From Oscillospiraceae bacterium (GTDB lineage Bacteria > Bacillota > Clostridia > Oscillospirales > Oscillospiraceae): a stretch of 64,000 nucleotides of DNA. How positions within the stretch are numbered: position 1 is the stretch's first letter; each line of letters opens with the position of its first letter. Below, piece after piece: positions 8,747 to 16,895 of the stretch. The position numbers were made by a program, and so were the translations under genes. The stretch spans positions 42,624-106,623 of the forward strand of contig JAFSBW010000026.1 in the NCBI GenBank assembly GCA_017437095.1, written 5' to 3'. A model generated the notes under the pieces. It was given only the letters and a program-made list of their open reading frames with translations. It was not told where the DNA came from and made no database searches.

Positions 8747-8782
8747 AAACTCCCGCCTAAATTCCAAAGGGCGGGAGTTTTT
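8747..8782 (+). terminator. Rho-independent terminator after the esterase
   Basis: AAACTCCCGCC (8747-8757) pairs with GGCGGGAGTTT (8770-8780), followed by more T. It separates the esterase from the kduI promoter. The region 8663-8870 is otherwise AT-rich and holds no gene. Confidence 0.8.
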
Positions 8783-8870
8783 CCAACATTTTTACGGCTT
8801 TTCGAAAAAAATACTTTAAAAAAGTCCCCATTTGTAACCTTTGTATGAATAAGCTGTGTCGAAAATGTTA

Positions 8871-8899
8871 TTGACATTTATTGACCCTGCCGCTATAAT
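8871..8899 (+). promoter_or_regulatory. Consensus sigma-A promoter of kduI
   Basis: TTGACA (8871-8876), a 17-base spacer and TATAAT (8894-8899) match the consensus at all twelve positions. The predicted start near 8906 leaves a leader of about 87 bases before kduI. A full-consensus promoter suggests high basal output limited by other control. Confidence 0.85.
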
Positions 8900-8930
8900 C
8901 AAAGTGTATTGTTTACTATTACTGGGATTG

Positions 8931-8980
8931 CCCTCTAAAACAGAGTTTTTTTGGGGCAGTCCTGCCAATTTTTAAGAGGG
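8931..8980 (+). promoter_or_regulatory. Leader hairpin that could hide the kduI ribosome site
   Basis: CCCTCT (8931-8936) is complementary to AGAGGG (8975-8980), which is the ribosome-binding site of kduI. A smaller hairpin built on TTGG...CCAA (about 8951-8968) sits inside the loop. The pairing is seen in the sequence; a role in translational control is inference. Confidence 0.35.
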
Positions 8981-8992
8981 AGCGTGGCCCAT

Positions 8993-9829
8993 ATGAAATT
9001 CGATGTTCGTTACGCCAACCATCCTGACGATTCCAAGCGCTATGATACTGCGGAGCTTCGTCGCCACTACCACATTTCCGGCATTTTCGAGCCGGACAGC
9101 ATTAACCTGACCTATTCCCATCAGGACCGTATCATCGCCGGCGGCGTGATGCCTGTGGAAGGGGATCTGGTGCTGGAAAGCTGCAAGGAGCTGGCCGCTC
9201 CCTATTTCCTGGCTCGCCGTGAGCTGGGCGCTATCAACATCGGCGGCGCCGGTGTGATGATCCTCGATGGCGTAGAGTATCCCGTAGGCCATAAAGACGG
9301 CATCTATGTCGGCATGGGCACCAAGGAGCTGATCTTCCGCTCCGTAGACAAGGCTAACCCCGCCAAGTTCTATATCAATTCCTGCCCCGCCCACAAGACC
9401 TATCCCACCGTGTCCATCCCCATGGACAAGGCCCGCTATAACCATCTGGGCGCTCAGGAAACCGTTAACGAGCGCATCCTGCGCCAGTATGTGCATCCTG
9501 CCGTATGCCAGAGCTGCCAGCTCTCCATGGGCATGACCGCTCTGCTGCCCGGCAACGTGTGGAACACCATGCCCAGCCATACCCATGAGCGCCGCATGGA
9601 AGTATACATGTACTTTGAGGTCCGTGAGGATCAGGCTGTGTTCCATATGATGGGCCAGGGCCAGGAGACCCGCCACATCGTTATGCACAACGAAGAGGCC
9701 GTTATCAGCCCCAGCTGGTCCATCCATTCCGGCGTTGGCACCGCTAACTACACCTTCATCTGGGGTATGTGCGGCGAAAACCAGGATTTCGACGATATGG
9801 ACGGCATCCCCACCCAGAACCTGCTGTAA
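8993..9829 (+). CDS. kduI: 5-dehydro-4-deoxy-D-glucuronate isomerase
   Basis: A 278-residue enzyme, the usual KduI length. It converts 5-keto-4-deoxyuronate, released from unsaturated pectin or glycosaminoglycan uronides, to 2,5-diketo-3-deoxygluconate in the cytoplasm. The zinc-site stretch MPSHTHERRMEVYMYFEV and the N-terminal RYANHPDD are hallmark KduI sequences. ATG 8993 follows AAGAGGGAG. The gene has its own strong promoter and a terminator shared with the convergent pectinesterase. A candidate partner reductase lies far away at 61629. Codons are of the highly expressed type (GGC, GCT, AAG, CTG). Confidence 0.95.
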   Translation: MKFDVRYANHPDDSKRYDTAELRRHYHISGIFEPDSINLTYSHQDRIIAGGVMPVEGDLVLESCKELAAPYFLARRELGAINIGGAGVMILDGVEYPVGHKDGIYVGMGTKELIFRSVDKANPAKFYINSCPAHKTYPTVSIPMDKARYNHLGAQETVNERILRQYVHPAVCQSCQLSMGMTALLPGNVWNTMPSHTHERRMEVYMYFEVREDQAVFHMMGQGQETRHIVMHNEEAVISPSWSIHSGVGTANYTFIWGMCGENQDFDDMDGIPTQNLL

Positions 9830-9835
9830 AAAAAT

Positions 9836-9859
9836 AAGGAGCGGCTTGCACCGCTCCTT
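9836..9859. terminator. Bidirectional terminator between kduI and pectinesterase
   Basis: AAGGAGCGG (9836-9844) pairs with CCGCTCCTT (9851-9859). On the minus strand it is followed by ATTTTTTT, making a good terminator for the pectinesterase gene. On the plus strand the T-run is weak. Confidence 0.75.
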
Positions 9860-9867
9860 CTAATAGC

Positions 9868-10734
9868 TTATTTTCGGTTGATCCAGGCCACCCGGCCGCT
9901 TACCTCGGGGCTTTCAAAAAACCTTGCGGTCTTGTCCCGTTCAGTGCCCTGCCACTTGTCGAAGCCCAGGGGGCTGATATGGTCGCCGTAGATGCAGTTT
10001 TCAAAGCTGCAAAGGCCGGCGTCCCGCCAGGGTCTTGCCAGGTAGATGCTTCCGGCTGCTACCCCATCTTCGCAGGTGAAGCGGCAATTGCGGAATACAT
10101 AGCCTTCGCTCTGGTCTTCCCCGTGAGCCGGGGCGGCTACGTAGCCCAGGCCTCTGGCATCGTTCAGGCTTCGCAGCTCGCAGCTGTCAAACAGAGTGCT
10201 GCCGCAGCCGAAGATAAAATCCACCGTTCCTTCTATGAGGCAGTTTTTAAATACCTGCTTCATATTCCCGCCCCGGCGCAGGCAGTCCGGCAGAAAGCCG
10301 GTGTAGCGCTCGATCAGGTCCTCAGGCAGAGGCCCGGCAAACAGAGTATCCTGGGTGGAGCTCAGGCGGCAGTTTTCCATAAGAAAATCCCCGCCTACTA
10401 CGCTCAGAGCTACCTCCTGGCCCTTGATCTCAGGGCTCAGCGCGTCGTTTGCGATGGTCAGATCCCGAATGGTTACCCCATCGGCGGCTACAGCCAGCGT
10501 ATAGGTGCGGAAGGTGATCAGCTTAAAGCCGCTGCTGTCGGTTTTTCTTGCATAATCATTCCAAACAAACACGGTTTTATTCATTCCGGAGCCGATCAAA
10601 TTCAGCCCCGGGGTGCAGATTACGGCCTTCTGCCGGTAGATTCCGGGGGCAAAAACCAGTGTGTCGCCGGGCTCAGCCTGGTCAAAAACCGTCTGCAGCC
10701 GGTCGTCTGGGGTTATGTGCATGGTTTTGGGCAT
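9868..10734 (-). CDS. Pectinesterase (CE8), cytoplasmic
   Basis: A 288-residue pectin methylesterase with the right-handed beta-helix fold; it removes methyl groups from galacturonan. The conserved motifs are present: SSTQDTLF with the QD pair, VDFIFGCG with the nucleophile aspartate, and YLARPWRD with the substrate-binding Arg and Trp. No signal peptide is seen: the N-terminus is MPKTMHITPDDRLQ, so the enzyme acts on imported methylated oligomers. The start at 10734 follows AGAAGGAG; a further in-frame ATG 33 bases upstream lacks a site. It is divergent from the transporter operon and shares its promoter region. Confidence 0.92.
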   Translation of the reverse strand: MPKTMHITPDDRLQTVFDQAEPGDTLVFAPGIYRQKAVICTPGLNLIGSGMNKTVFVWNDYARKTDSSGFKLITFRTYTLAVAADGVTIRDLTIANDALSPEIKGQEVALSVVGGDFLMENCRLSSTQDTLFAGPLPEDLIERYTGFLPDCLRRGGNMKQVFKNCLIEGTVDFIFGCGSTLFDSCELRSLNDARGLGYVAAPAHGEDQSEGYVFRNCRFTCEDGVAAGSIYLARPWRDAGLCSFENCIYGDHISPLGFDKWQGTERDKTARFFESPEVSGRVAWINRK

Positions 10735-10768
10735 AATTTTTCTCCTTCTTTTGTAAATTTGTGCCAAT

Positions 10769-10798
10769 ATAATAGCATGAAGACCTAGACAAAATCAA
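10769..10798 (-). promoter_or_regulatory. Promoter of the pectinesterase gene
   Basis: On the minus strand TTGATT (10798-10793), an 18-base spacer and TATTAT (10774-10769) precede the gene. It overlaps the opposing promoter at 10786-10814, so the two may compete or share a regulator. Confidence 0.5.
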
Positions 10799-10814
10799 GT
10801 TTTTGCTGTATAAT
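10786..10814 (+). promoter_or_regulatory. Promoter of the pectin-oligomer ABC operon
   Basis: TAGACA (10786-10791), a 17-base spacer and TATAAT (10809-10814) lie just before the first gene at 10830. The ribosome site is AAGGA directly after the -10 region, so the leader is very short. Confidence 0.65.
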
Positions 10815-10829
10815 TTATAAGGATTCATT

Positions 10830-11417
10830 ATGAAGCGTCAAATCTCCTTTGCCCAGTATCGGGCTATCGACCTGGCGATGCTCACTTTTCTTATGCTTCT
10901 TGCGGAAGCGGGCATCAACATCGCCAGAGCTACCGCCTATTCCGGCCAGCTCATGAAGGCATCCCCCGTGGGCGCCATCGTAGCCCTGGTTATGATGCGG
11001 TGGGGCCCCTGGGCAGCGATCCCCGCTGTTTTGGGCGGTCTGGTGTACGCGGCGTTCCACGCTACCGTGCCCCAAACCTACATAATCTACGGCGCAGGCA
11101 ATCTGCTGGTTTTGGCAGTCCTGCTTTACTTTAAAGTTTTCCCTAAGGAGCAAGTCCGGGGAAGCGTGCTGAACTCTATCGCCTATGCGGTGATCGTTCA
11201 GCTGTCTATGCAACTGGGCCGGGCGCTGGTAGCGCTGGTGCTTGGGTTCTCGGTTGAAGTTTGTGCTAGCTTTATTACGGCAGATGCCCTTTCTGTGCTG
11301 CTTACGGTAGTCGCGGTTTGGATCGTCCGCCGAGTAGAGGGTCTTTTCGAAGACCAAAAATCATACCTGCTCCGCATCCAGCAGGAGCGCCAAGTTGAAG
11401 GGAGAGAACAGTTTTGA
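10830..11417 (+). CDS. Six-helix membrane protein, ECF S-component-like
   Basis: A 195-residue integral membrane protein with about six predicted helices and a charged C-terminal tail (VRRVEGLFEDQKSYLLR). The layout resembles substrate-binding S-components of energy-coupling-factor transporters, including an alanine-rich first helix, but no specific S-family signature is certain. It is the first gene of the ABC importer operon. Its stop codon overlaps the TTG start of the next permease by four bases, so the two are translated together. A role in loading or regulating the sugar transporter is possible. Confidence 0.5.
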   Translation: MKRQISFAQYRAIDLAMLTFLMLLAEAGINIARATAYSGQLMKASPVGAIVALVMMRWGPWAAIPAVLGGLVYAAFHATVPQTYIIYGAGNLLVLAVLLYFKVFPKEQVRGSVLNSIAYAVIVQLSMQLGRALVALVLGFSVEVCASFITADALSVLLTVVAVWIVRRVEGLFEDQKSYLLRIQQERQVEGREQF

Positions 11418-12484
11418 AAAAAACGATGGCTGGGGATTTCCTCATTTATGACAAATCCTCAAACACCTACCGCGCCGATCCCGAGCAGATCGTTCGCGAT
11501 GATGTGGAAAAGCACTACTGGTTAAATGTGGTGCGCTCTATTCTAAAGGACTGGCGCCTGTATCTGATGCTCATTCCGATGATCCTGGTGTTCCTGTTCT
11601 GGCGTTACTTCCCCATGTATGAGCTGCTGGCCAGCTTCAAGAGTACTGCCAATATGCAGACTCCTGTTTCTGAGCGTGAGTTCATCGGCTTCTCCGCGTT
11701 TACGAAGATCATTGCCGGCGATATGGCGCCCCGCTTCTGGAGAGCTCTGCGTAACACCTTCCTGCTGAGCTTCTACGGTCTGTGCTTCGGCTTCCCCATG
11801 CCCATTATCCTGGCCCTGTTCTTCAACGAGATCAAGTCCAACTTCCTGCGCTCCATCTACCAGGTGCTTACCTACCTGCCCAAGTTCGTTTCCACCGTTA
11901 TCATGACCTCTATCGTTACCATGCTTCTGAAGCAGGGCGGCCTGACTTTCGATGATGGTATCCTGGTCAAGGCGTTGCATAGCATGGGAGTTATAGGTAA
12001 GGAAGCGGTAGAGACAGGTATGCTCCGCAATCCCGATTTCTTCCGTTCCATCTACCAGATCTCCGGCATCTGGGAAGGCGCCGGCTATGACAGCATCGTT
12101 TACTTCGCTGCTATCATCGCCATCTCTCCCACCAGCTATGAAGCTGCCCAGATCGACGGCGCCGGTAAGATGGCTCAGATGCGCTATGTTGTCATTCCCA
12201 GCATCCTGTCCACTCTGGTCATCATGCTGATCACCCGTATCGGTTCTCTGCTGCAGATCGGCTACGAAAAGGTCATCCTGCTGTCCCACGAGACTACCAA
12301 GTCCACTGCCGAAGTGGTTTCCACCATGGCTTATGAGCTTGGCGGCATGGGCGGCGAAGGCAGCGGCGCCAGCGTGCCCGGCATCGCTATGGCGGCTGAA
12401 ATGATGAACAACGTCGTCGGTATGCTGCTGGTTATCGGTGCTAACACCATTGCCAAGAAGGCATCCAATGTATCTCTGTACTAA
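11414..12484 (+). CDS. Sugar ABC transporter permease, LplB type (CUT1)
   Basis: A 356-residue inner-membrane permease with about six helices and a cytoplasmic N-terminal extension of about 45 residues. The EAA loop that docks the ATPase reads EAAQIDGAGKMAQMRYVVIP. Such LplB/YtcQ-associated permeases import oligosaccharides, often uronate-containing ones. The start is TTG 11414 within the TTGA overlap and is served by AGGGAGAG. An ATG twelve bases later is too far from that site. It pairs with the permease at 12497 and the binding protein at 13478. Confidence 0.92.
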   Translation: MKKTMAGDFLIYDKSSNTYRADPEQIVRDDVEKHYWLNVVRSILKDWRLYLMLIPMILVFLFWRYFPMYELLASFKSTANMQTPVSEREFIGFSAFTKIIAGDMAPRFWRALRNTFLLSFYGLCFGFPMPIILALFFNEIKSNFLRSIYQVLTYLPKFVSTVIMTSIVTMLLKQGGLTFDDGILVKALHSMGVIGKEAVETGMLRNPDFFRSIYQISGIWEGAGYDSIVYFAAIIAISPTSYEAAQIDGAGKMAQMRYVVIPSILSTLVIMLITRIGSLLQIGYEKVILLSHETTKSTAEVVSTMAYELGGMGGEGSGASVPGIAMAAEMMNNVVGMLLVIGANTIAKKASNVSLY

Positions 12485-12496
12485 GGGGGTAATAGC

Positions 12497-13405
12497 ATGA
12501 AAAGAAAGCTTGAAATTTCTGAGCTGATTTTTAAGATCATCAGCTACACCTTCCTTACTATTTTCGCGCTGCTGTGTCTGTATCCCTTCATCTATGTTAT
12601 CTCCGCAGCTCTGTCCTCCTACGATGCCATTACCTACTCCCGTGTAGTTCTGTGGCCCACCGACAATGGCAAGGATGTTGTGTTCATTACCGAGGCCTTT
12701 AAAGAAATGTTCACCAATGACCAGTTCTGGACCTCCTACACCAACACCCTCTTCCTTACCATTTACGGTACCGTATTCTCCCTGCTGGTTGCTATCCTGG
12801 GCGCCTACGCCCTGAGCAAGAAGCGCCTGCTGTTCCGCCGCTTCTTCAATTTCTTCCTGGTGTTTACTATGTGGTTCTCCGCAGGTCTGGTTCCCCAGTA
12901 CCAGAACTACATCAAGACCGGCCATGTATTTGCCAAGATGGGCATTACCGATGAAAAGTGGCTCATCGTTATCGCCATGGGTATGGCGGCCATGAACATC
13001 ATCCTGCTGCGTAACGCTTTCGAAGGCGTTCCCTCCGATATTGAAGAGGCTGCCATCGTGGACGGCGCTACCGAGTTCCAGGTGCTTACCAAGGTGTTCA
13101 TCCCCATGAGCAAGTCCACCATCGCTACCGTTACCCTGTTCTTCGCTATCTCCCGTTGGAACGGCTATTTCTGGGCCAACCAGATGATCTCCAAGGAGTA
13201 CTCCAAGCCCCTGCAGGTGTTCATCAAGAACAAGGTTGCCGAGTATACCGACCCGGACTTCCTGTCCTTCTGGACCGAGTCCTACCACCCCGATTCCGTT
13301 GTTTACGCCCTGATCGTCTGCTCCATCATCCCCATCCTTGTCATCTACCCCTTCATCCAGAAGTACTTTGCTAAGGGTACCAATGTAGGCGGCGTTAAGG
13401 AGTAA
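12497..13405 (+). CDS. Sugar ABC transporter permease, YtcP type (CUT1)
   Basis: A 302-residue second permease with six helices. The EAA loop is EEAAIVDGATEFQVLTKVFIP. It forms the heterodimeric channel with the product of 11414. The ribosome site AAGGGGG is eight bases before ATG. The 72 bases that follow contain a small CCGG-loop-CCGG hairpin (about 13422-13433) and then a strong AGGAAAAGGAG site for the binding protein. Confidence 0.93.
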   Translation: MKRKLEISELIFKIISYTFLTIFALLCLYPFIYVISAALSSYDAITYSRVVLWPTDNGKDVVFITEAFKEMFTNDQFWTSYTNTLFLTIYGTVFSLLVAILGAYALSKKRLLFRRFFNFFLVFTMWFSAGLVPQYQNYIKTGHVFAKMGITDEKWLIVIAMGMAAMNIILLRNAFEGVPSDIEEAAIVDGATEFQVLTKVFIPMSKSTIATVTLFFAISRWNGYFWANQMISKEYSKPLQVFIKNKVAEYTDPDFLSFWTESYHPDSVVYALIVCSIIPILVIYPFIQKYFAKGTNVGGVKE

Positions 13406-13477
13406 TTCTTCCCGTATAATTTCCGGCCAACCGGATCTTATAAAAATCTTATTCTTAGGAAAAGGAGAAACACACAC

Positions 13478-15631
13478 ATGAAAAAGCTCATCTGTGTGCT
13501 GCTGGTTCTGGTCCTTGCTCTGTCCTGCTTCGCAGGCTGCAAGGAGGAGCCCGCAGCAAAGCCTGTCGAGACGACTCCCGCTCCCGACACCACCCCCGCA
13601 GACACCACTCCCGAAGTGACCGAGCCTGAAGGCCTGGAGTATGCTGAAGGCACTACTCTGCGCATGGCTACCGGTTACAACAATGCCAAGACTGGCCTGT
13701 GGTTCGACGCTGACACTGCTAAGGACGGCATCACCCTGTCCGACGGTGTTACCTACCACACCGGCGACCTGAAGCCCACTTGGGTTGAGGTCGAGAAGCT
13801 GCTCGGCATTAAGCTGACCAACCAGTACCAGGGCAACTCCGCTACCAACGAGTTCAAGTACTGGCAGGACCGCCTGAACGAAGTTGACGTTGTTTCCGTA
13901 AACCTGAACGCTGCTAACGAAGCTGGCGTTGACGGCAAGCTGGTCAACATCGCTGAGCATCTGGACAAGATGCCCAACTTCAAGGCTTACCTGGAGGCTA
14001 ACCCCATCGTTCGCCTGTCCATCACTGGCGACACTGCTACCGGCGCTATCTATGTAGCTCCCTACTTCGACGGTGTTAACGACATCGAGCGTATGCCCCT
14101 GATGCGTACCGACTGGGTTGAGAAGCTGCTCAACGGCGAAGGCGAGTTCACCGCTACCGCTTCCGACAAGCTGGCTGCTGCTGTTTACACCCCCTACATG
14201 CCCACCTCCGGCAAGGTTGCTGTTGATGTTGTAGAGGCTGACGGCAAGACTGTTAAGACCATCAACAAGGACTACGACGCTGCTGGCAACATCGTTGCTA
14301 AGATGAACGAGGCCCTGGCTGCTGGCGAAGTTGACGGCGTTGCTGCTGTTAACATGCTCCGTACCTACATCGACACCGCTTACGCTGGCTACTACGGCAC
14401 CAACCGTGCTGACCTGTTCATTGGCCAGAACGCTGCTTGGGACGCTGACGAGCTGGTTGCTCTGCTGCGTTGCGTAGTTGCTAACTCCGCTACTCTGAAT
14501 GCTGACGGCCAGAAGGTTCAGGGCATCTTCTCTCGTGAAGACTCCAACAACCAGCGCCGTGTTGACATGTACCGCTTCGCTGGCCACCTGTTCGGCGTTC
14601 GTGGTCTGGAATCCCGCAACAACTGGATCTACGTTGATACCGACGGTAAGGTTCACGATGCTCGTCAGGAAGTTTCCACCTACGAGGCTATGGAGCGTAT
14701 GTACGCCATGACTCAGGAAGGCCTGATCTCCTCCACCTTCGTACAGTCCCTGGGCGAGAAGACCGAGACCATGCTGGCTAACGACATCGGCTTCATGCAC
14801 TACGACTACAACCAGACTCAGACCATCTACAACGACACCAAGCTGCAGGAAGGCGAGTGCTACCGCGCTGTTATGGTTCCCGTTGCTCGTTGGTACGACG
14901 GCACCAATGCCGATGGCGTTTACATGCGCTTTACTGAGTCCTGGCGTTCCGTTAAGACCGACGCTTGGGCTATCTCCGTTGCCGGTGTTGCTGGCGATGA
15001 GAACAAGCTGAACGCTGCTCTGGCTATCTTCGACTTCGCTTACTCTCCCGAGGGCCAGATCCTGATGTCCTACGGTCCTGAGGCTTTCCGCTCCACCGAG
15101 ACCTTCCTGTTCAACGGTGCTGAGATGCCCAAGATCTCCGAAGGCTGCTACAACGACCTGATGACTCTGACCAAGGGCAACTACACCAACTTTGCTCGTC
15201 AGTACCTGGGCTCCACTCTGGCATTTGCTAAGAGCCAGGCCTTCGAGTTCCAGTGCACCAACGCTGCTGGTCAGCTGGGCGCTGGCTACATCTCCAACGC
15301 TATTGCTGCTGGCACCATCAAGCACCCCGAGCTGGGCCTGCCCGAGAACATGTGGTATGCTTCCATGCCCACCGAGCTCGGCCACACTGATGATGAGTCC
15401 ACCAACATCAGCGACCTGACTTCTCTGGGTAACGAGAACTTCGGTACCGCTAAGAACCAGGGCAACATCTTTGTTGATCAGATCTGCAAGGGCTACTCCA
15501 TCGACGGCGTTACCGATGCAGCTTCCGCTGCCAACATGGTTGCTAACAACTGGGGCGGCAAGGTATTCCTGATGCTGAAGCAGGCTGCTTTCGACCGTCA
15601 GGTTGCTTACTACAACGAACTGGTTAAGTAA
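13478..15631 (+). CDS. Extracellular sugar-binding lipoprotein of the ABC importer
   Basis: A 717-residue lipoprotein. The signal peptide ends in the lipobox SCFAGC with Cys21 as the lipid anchor, followed by a Thr/Pro-rich spacer. The mature part is a family 1-type binding protein, larger than most (about 450-550 residues), as in LplA/YtcQ proteins that bind pectic oligomers. Codon use is extremely biased (GCT, GAC, AAC, AAG, GTT), more than in neighbouring genes, which points to very high expression. A GC-rich hairpin downstream (15726-15751) without a T-run may protect its mRNA end. Confidence 0.93.
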   Translation: MKKLICVLLVLVLALSCFAGCKEEPAAKPVETTPAPDTTPADTTPEVTEPEGLEYAEGTTLRMATGYNNAKTGLWFDADTAKDGITLSDGVTYHTGDLKPTWVEVEKLLGIKLTNQYQGNSATNEFKYWQDRLNEVDVVSVNLNAANEAGVDGKLVNIAEHLDKMPNFKAYLEANPIVRLSITGDTATGAIYVAPYFDGVNDIERMPLMRTDWVEKLLNGEGEFTATASDKLAAAVYTPYMPTSGKVAVDVVEADGKTVKTINKDYDAAGNIVAKMNEALAAGEVDGVAAVNMLRTYIDTAYAGYYGTNRADLFIGQNAAWDADELVALLRCVVANSATLNADGQKVQGIFSREDSNNQRRVDMYRFAGHLFGVRGLESRNNWIYVDTDGKVHDARQEVSTYEAMERMYAMTQEGLISSTFVQSLGEKTETMLANDIGFMHYDYNQTQTIYNDTKLQEGECYRAVMVPVARWYDGTNADGVYMRFTESWRSVKTDAWAISVAGVAGDENKLNAALAIFDFAYSPEGQILMSYGPEAFRSTETFLFNGAEMPKISEGCYNDLMTLTKGNYTNFARQYLGSTLAFAKSQAFEFQCTNAAGQLGAGYISNAIAAGTIKHPELGLPENMWYASMPTELGHTDDESTNISDLTSLGNENFGTAKNQGNIFVDQICKGYSIDGVTDAASAANMVANNWGGKVFLMLKQAAFDRQVAYYNELVK

Positions 15632-15725
15632 TTTTCCCTCAATATGGTGTTGCGGCTTTGGTTTCGGCCGCTGCCGCACACTCTGAGAAACCTTTACCAC
15701 ATAAGTTGATTGTATGATCCCAAAG

Positions 15726-15751
15726 CCTGGGGGCGCTCCGGCGCCCTCAGG
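15726..15751 (+). promoter_or_regulatory. Intra-operon stem-loop after the binding-protein gene
   Basis: CCTGGGGGCGC pairs with GCGCCCTCAGG around TCCG, with no T-run. An earlier weaker stem (about 15648-15681) also lies in this 149-base gap. Hairpins here commonly stabilise abundant binding-protein mRNA while letting some transcripts pass to later genes. Confidence 0.5.
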
Positions 15752-15780
15752 TGAGGGCCCAATCGACGCGGGAGGTCATT

Positions 15781-16347
15781 ATGTATAAAAAACAGCTTCG
15801 CTTCCAAAAGATCATTTGTCTTCTGGCTATCATTGTAGCAGCCGTTTGGTTTGTCTACTCCCTCGGCTTTATTACTACCATCTATGAACAGATCGGTACT
15901 GCCGGCTCTATCGTTCCCGGCTCTCAGATCTATAAGGATATGCAGCCGTTTAACAAGCAGTTTAATACTTACGGCCTGTATGCCATCCTTATTTCTGTTC
16001 TGCTCCTGGTAACCAATACCCAGATCCGCAGAAAGTATTATGTATCCAACTACATCGCTACCGCTGCCAATGTTGTTGTTGCTGTAGCAATGCCTATCTA
16101 CGCTTATTCCAACCTCTCCAAGTTCGCTGTGCAGTACAAGACCACTGTGGACCCCGAGATGTTGAAGATGTGGTGTGAAATGAAGGGCGTAAATCCCTCC
16201 ATGTCCACCTGGCTTCTGGACCTGAATGTTGTGATCGGCGCTGTTTCCATCCTGGTCGCCATCGGTCTGGTTGTAAATGTTATTTGGAAAATTTCTTTGA
16301 TGCGTGGCGAGAAGAAACTCATCGATGAAGGTAAGGAGGTAGCGTAA
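15781..16347 (+). CDS. Unknown four-helix membrane protein A of the ABC operon
   Basis: A 188-residue membrane protein. Hydrophobic helices lie near residues 12-32, 63-82, 88-108 and 152-175, with an outside loop between helices 1 and 2 and a positively charged C-terminal tail. I recognise no family. ATG 15781 follows GGGAGG. Its stop overlaps the next ATG (TAATG), which couples it to the second unknown membrane protein. The position between binding protein and ATPase suggests an accessory transporter subunit. Confidence 0.7.
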   Translation: MYKKQLRFQKIICLLAIIVAAVWFVYSLGFITTIYEQIGTAGSIVPGSQIYKDMQPFNKQFNTYGLYAILISVLLLVTNTQIRRKYYVSNYIATAANVVVAVAMPIYAYSNLSKFAVQYKTTVDPEMLKMWCEMKGVNPSMSTWLLDLNVVIGAVSILVAIGLVVNVIWKISLMRGEKKLIDEGKEVA

Positions 16348-16877
16348 TGGCTGAAATTACCAATACCAAGCTGGACCGTATGCGCTACACCAAGGACAAG
16401 CGCTCCTCTCAGATGGTTCTTCTGGCTATCGTTCTCAATGTTCTCTATTATGTCAGCATTTATCAGCAGGATCACCCCGTGGTCAAGCCCATCTCTGCTG
16501 ACTATCCCTACTATTCCTGGCTTATCGGTGCTTCCGTCATCCTGAACCTGCTGTTCCTGCTGATCGGTTTCCTTTGCTCCGAGGGCGTTAAGGGCCGCCG
16601 CAAGGGCTATACCGGCATTCTGCTGTTCCTGGGTGTTCTGCAGTTTGTCCGTATCTTCTATCTGCCCGCTAAGGCTCACAACTCTGTTTACTCCGAGACC
16701 GTAAAGAACGCTGAAGGCGTTGCAGAGGTCGTTACCAAGAAGGTTATGACCGACGGTCAGTATGCATTCGCAGTAGCTATGCTGGTACTGTCCGGATTGC
16801 TTTGCATCGGTGCCGCTGTTAATAGCTACATCAACAATAAGAAGCTGGCTGATTATATGAAGTCCGTCGAAGCTTAA
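16347..16877 (+). CDS. Unknown four-helix membrane protein B of the ABC operon
   Basis: A 176-residue protein with helices near residues 18-38, 53-73, 88-105 and 137-160, and a Lys-rich C-terminus. It shares the small four-helix layout of its neighbour but little visible identity. Start and stop overlap by one base with the preceding gene. No known motif is seen. Its function is unknown and linked to the importer only by position. Confidence 0.7.
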   Translation: MAEITNTKLDRMRYTKDKRSSQMVLLAIVLNVLYYVSIYQQDHPVVKPISADYPYYSWLIGASVILNLLFLLIGFLCSEGVKGRRKGYTGILLFLGVLQFVRIFYLPAKAHNSVYSETVKNAEGVAEVVTKKVMTDGQYAFAVAMLVLSGLLCIGAAVNSYINNKKLADYMKSVEA

Positions 16878-16895
16878 CCAGAGAGGTGAAACATT

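Noticed and set aside
11543-15700. A 1385-codon open frame on the minus strand across the permease and binding-protein genes.
   Set aside because: It is antisense to three clear transporter genes. Their strong codon bias leaves few stops in that frame. Its translation shows only low-complexity Val/Gly/His-rich sequence and no domain.
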